Of a stretch of 6,668 nt of DNA, positions 5,176 through 6,668 are shown piece after piece. Every line of letters begins with the position of its first letter. The stretch's first letter is position 1. Source of the DNA: Anaerolineales bacterium (GTDB lineage: Bacteria; Chloroflexota; Anaerolineae; 4572-78; NAK82). The notes under the pieces are model-generated. The model did not search any database, had not been told where the DNA came from, and was given only the letters and a program-made list of their open reading frames with translations. The translations under genes and the position numbers were made by a program. The stretch covers positions 1 through 6,668 of the forward strand of contig JAHELX010000343.1 of NCBI GenBank assembly GCA_024643945.1, given 5' to 3'.

Positions 5176-6668
5176 CTATTGCTTGATGTGAACACCACGC
5201 AGGTCCGATCGGCCAGGGAAGGCTTTCAGTTGGAATCCTTCGAACTGATTGCTGATGGCCGCAAACCTGGCCCAGAAGTAGGGGACGATCAGCGGCCCTT
5301 TTTCGACCAGGATCGTCTGGATCTCGTGGTAGGCCTCCACTCGTTTCTGCTCGTCGGGCGTGGTGCCTGCCAGGGTGACCAAATCGTCAAAGTGCGGATC
5401 GCAGAAGCGGGTTTCGTTCCAGATGGCGTGGCAGGTCAGCATCACATCCAGGTAGAACTGCGGGTAGGGCCGGCTGCCCCAGCCTGTGATCCCCAGGTTG
5501 ACGTCCAGCCACTTGCCCCCACCATAGTAGACGCTTTCCGGTTCTGCGATCAGGTTCAGGTTGATTCCCGCTGGAGCCCACTGGGCTTTGAGAGCTGAGG
5601 CCAGCGCTCCATGGTTGAGGACGTTGGGATAGTACATGTCCAGGTCCAGCCCATTCGGATAACCCGCATCGGCCAGCAGCTTTCGGGCGGCCGCAATGTC
5701 CTGGGCTGGTGGGGCCGGCGTGGCGATATAGTACTTGGTGTACATCGGCCCAATGGGGGTATCGTGCCCCACCGCACCGTAGCCCTGTTGCACTAGCTGA
5801 AAGAGTGCCTCCCGGTCCGTGGCCAGCTTCAGAGCCTGGACCACGCGCGGATCGTTGCCTGGGGGCTGATCGGTACGCAGGCGCACCACGTCAAACTGGT
5901 TGGTCTTGACGTCGGTGGTGATCAGCTTGGGCTCTTTCTGCAGGCTGATGTAGATGGGGGTAGAGACCATGAAATCGAGGTCCACCTGGCCGCCACGAAG
6001 CGCATCGGCCGCCGCCGATTCGTCGCTAAAGAAGATGATCTGCAGATTCTGTAGCTTGGGCTCCCCTTGGACGAAGTAATCCTTATTGGCCACCATTTCG
6101 ATCCGGTCGGCTGGCTGGTAGTTGGTCACCACAAACGGGCCTGTGCCATTAAAGTCGCTGCCGGGCTTGGCGGTGTCGGCCTTGAGCATCAAGGCATGGT
6201 TGTCGCTCAAGTCGTAGAGGAAGAAGGGATTGGTCTGACTCAGGGTAAACGTGACGGTCAGGTTGCCCGTGGCCTGCACGTCGACGATCTCTTTGTAGAG
6301 ATTGGCGGTGGGCAGGCCCAGCTTGGGGTCGCGCAGCCGATTGTACGTCCAGACCACATCCTTGGCGCCAAAGGGGCTTCCGTCGTGGAAGGTTACACCT
6401 TTGGCCAGGGAAAAGACATAGGTCAGGCCATCCTGGCTTGTGCTCCATTTCGTGGCCAGGCGCGGCTGAATGTTGTTCTGGGCGTCAATGTCGACCAGGT
6501 AATCATAGACGTGATTGGCGATCAGGACTTCGCTGTCGGAAGAGATGTAGGCCGGATCCGTCTGGCCGATAGGCTCCACTGCCACGCGCAGAGTGCCCTG
6601 CCGGCCGCTGGGAGCGGCTGTCAGGTCGACGGGGGGTGTCGCAACTGCTTGTGAGATCGCGGACGGAA
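5176..6668 (-). CDS. Dpp/Opp-type extracytoplasmic solute-binding protein, N-terminus missing
   Basis: SBP_bac_5 family protein that captures the substrate outside the membrane and delivers it to the permease pair. Its 496 visible residues end at TAG (5178-5176); the frame is open to the right edge. The first visible part (ATPPVDLTAAPSGRQ) is a Pro/Ala/Thr-rich spacer such as follows the lipid-anchored Cys of lipoprotein binding proteins, but signal peptide and Cys are outside the window. The mature fold begins at GTLRVAVEP. Hallmarks, in visible numbering: GLTYVFSLAKGVTFHDGSP (80-98), then AKDVVWTYNRL, NGTGPFVVTNY (173-183), and DPRVVQALKLATDREAL (272-288), which is the typical helix before the ligand pocket. 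A GTG at 6585 is inside the first beta-strand and is not the true start. The only visible cysteines, 412 and 422, lie in TCHAIWNETRFCDP. The protein is first in the visible operon. The bound ligand cannot be predicted. Confidence 0.93.
   Translation of the reverse strand, partial: PSAISQAVATPPVDLTAAPSGRQGTLRVAVEPIGQTDPAYISSDSEVLIANHVYDYLVDIDAQNNIQPRLATKWSTSQDGLTYVFSLAKGVTFHDGSPFGAKDVVWTYNRLRDPKLGLPTANLYKEIVDVQATGNLTVTFTLSQTNPFFLYDLSDNHALMLKADTAKPGSDFNGTGPFVVTNYQPADRIEMVANKDYFVQGEPKLQNLQIIFFSDESAAADALRGGQVDLDFMVSTPIYISLQKEPKLITTDVKTNQFDVVRLRTDQPPGNDPRVVQALKLATDREALFQLVQQGYGAVGHDTPIGPMYTKYYIATPAPPAQDIAAARKLLADAGYPNGLDLDMYYPNVLNHGALASALKAQWAPAGINLNLIAEPESVYYGGGKWLDVNLGITGWGSRPYPQFYLDVMLTCHAIWNETRFCDPHFDDLVTLAGTTPDEQKRVEAYHEIQTILVEKGPLIVPYFWARFAAISNQFEGFQLKAFPGRSDLRGVHIKQ

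Noticed and set aside
5026..5598. 190-codon plus-strand frame, and another at 6067-6654
   Set aside because: Both lie opposite the binding-protein and dppC coding regions, show no family motif, and are explained as shadows.

Overview
The window is GC-rich bacterial DNA in which every convincing gene lies on the minus strand, so biological reading order runs from high to low coordinates. It holds most of an ABC importer operon of the dipeptide/oligopeptide/nickel (Dpp/Opp) family, a pentapeptide-repeat protein as the operon's last gene, a 251-base intergenic gap, and the first 64 codons of an ATPase with its own promoter. The taxon cannot be fixed from sequence alone. A (D/N)-L-rich pentapeptide protein, a large stand-alone P-loop regulator and a Dpp-type importer in GC-rich DNA would suit a Chloroflexota-like bacterium, but this is a weak inference.

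Layout in transcription order. (1) Extracytoplasmic solute-binding protein (>6668 to 5176), whose N-terminus is cut off by the right edge. (2) DppC-type permease (5171 to 4275), starting 4 bases after the previous stop. (3) A 700-residue fused ATPase with DppD-like and DppF-like halves (4278 to 2176), joined to dppC by an ATGA stop/start overlap. (4) DppB-type permease (2163 to 1216), 12 bases downstream, with a Shine-Dalgarno that includes the last base of the previous stop codon. (5) Pentapeptide-repeat protein (1211 to 444), starting 4 bases after dppB. These spacings indicate one translationally coupled transcript. Its promoter must lie beyond the right edge. The gap 443-193 holds a possible weak terminator hairpin, a CCAAATTTGG palindrome and a good sigma-70-type promoter. 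(6) That promoter drives an ATPase gene starting at 192 and running off the left edge.

Together the first four genes supply every part of an importer: binding protein, two different permeases, and both nucleotide-binding domains on one chain. The order A-C-(DF)-B differs from the usual A-B-C-D-F. The substrate cannot be named; peptides are the family default, but sugars, nickel and opines are also carried by relatives. The pentapeptide protein is not a standard transporter part. It is built from two similar halves, each ending in the same Q-L-A-x-A-x-S-L-x-G motif. Its coupling to the importer is the most unusual aspect of the window, though I see no clear evidence for a wholly new system.
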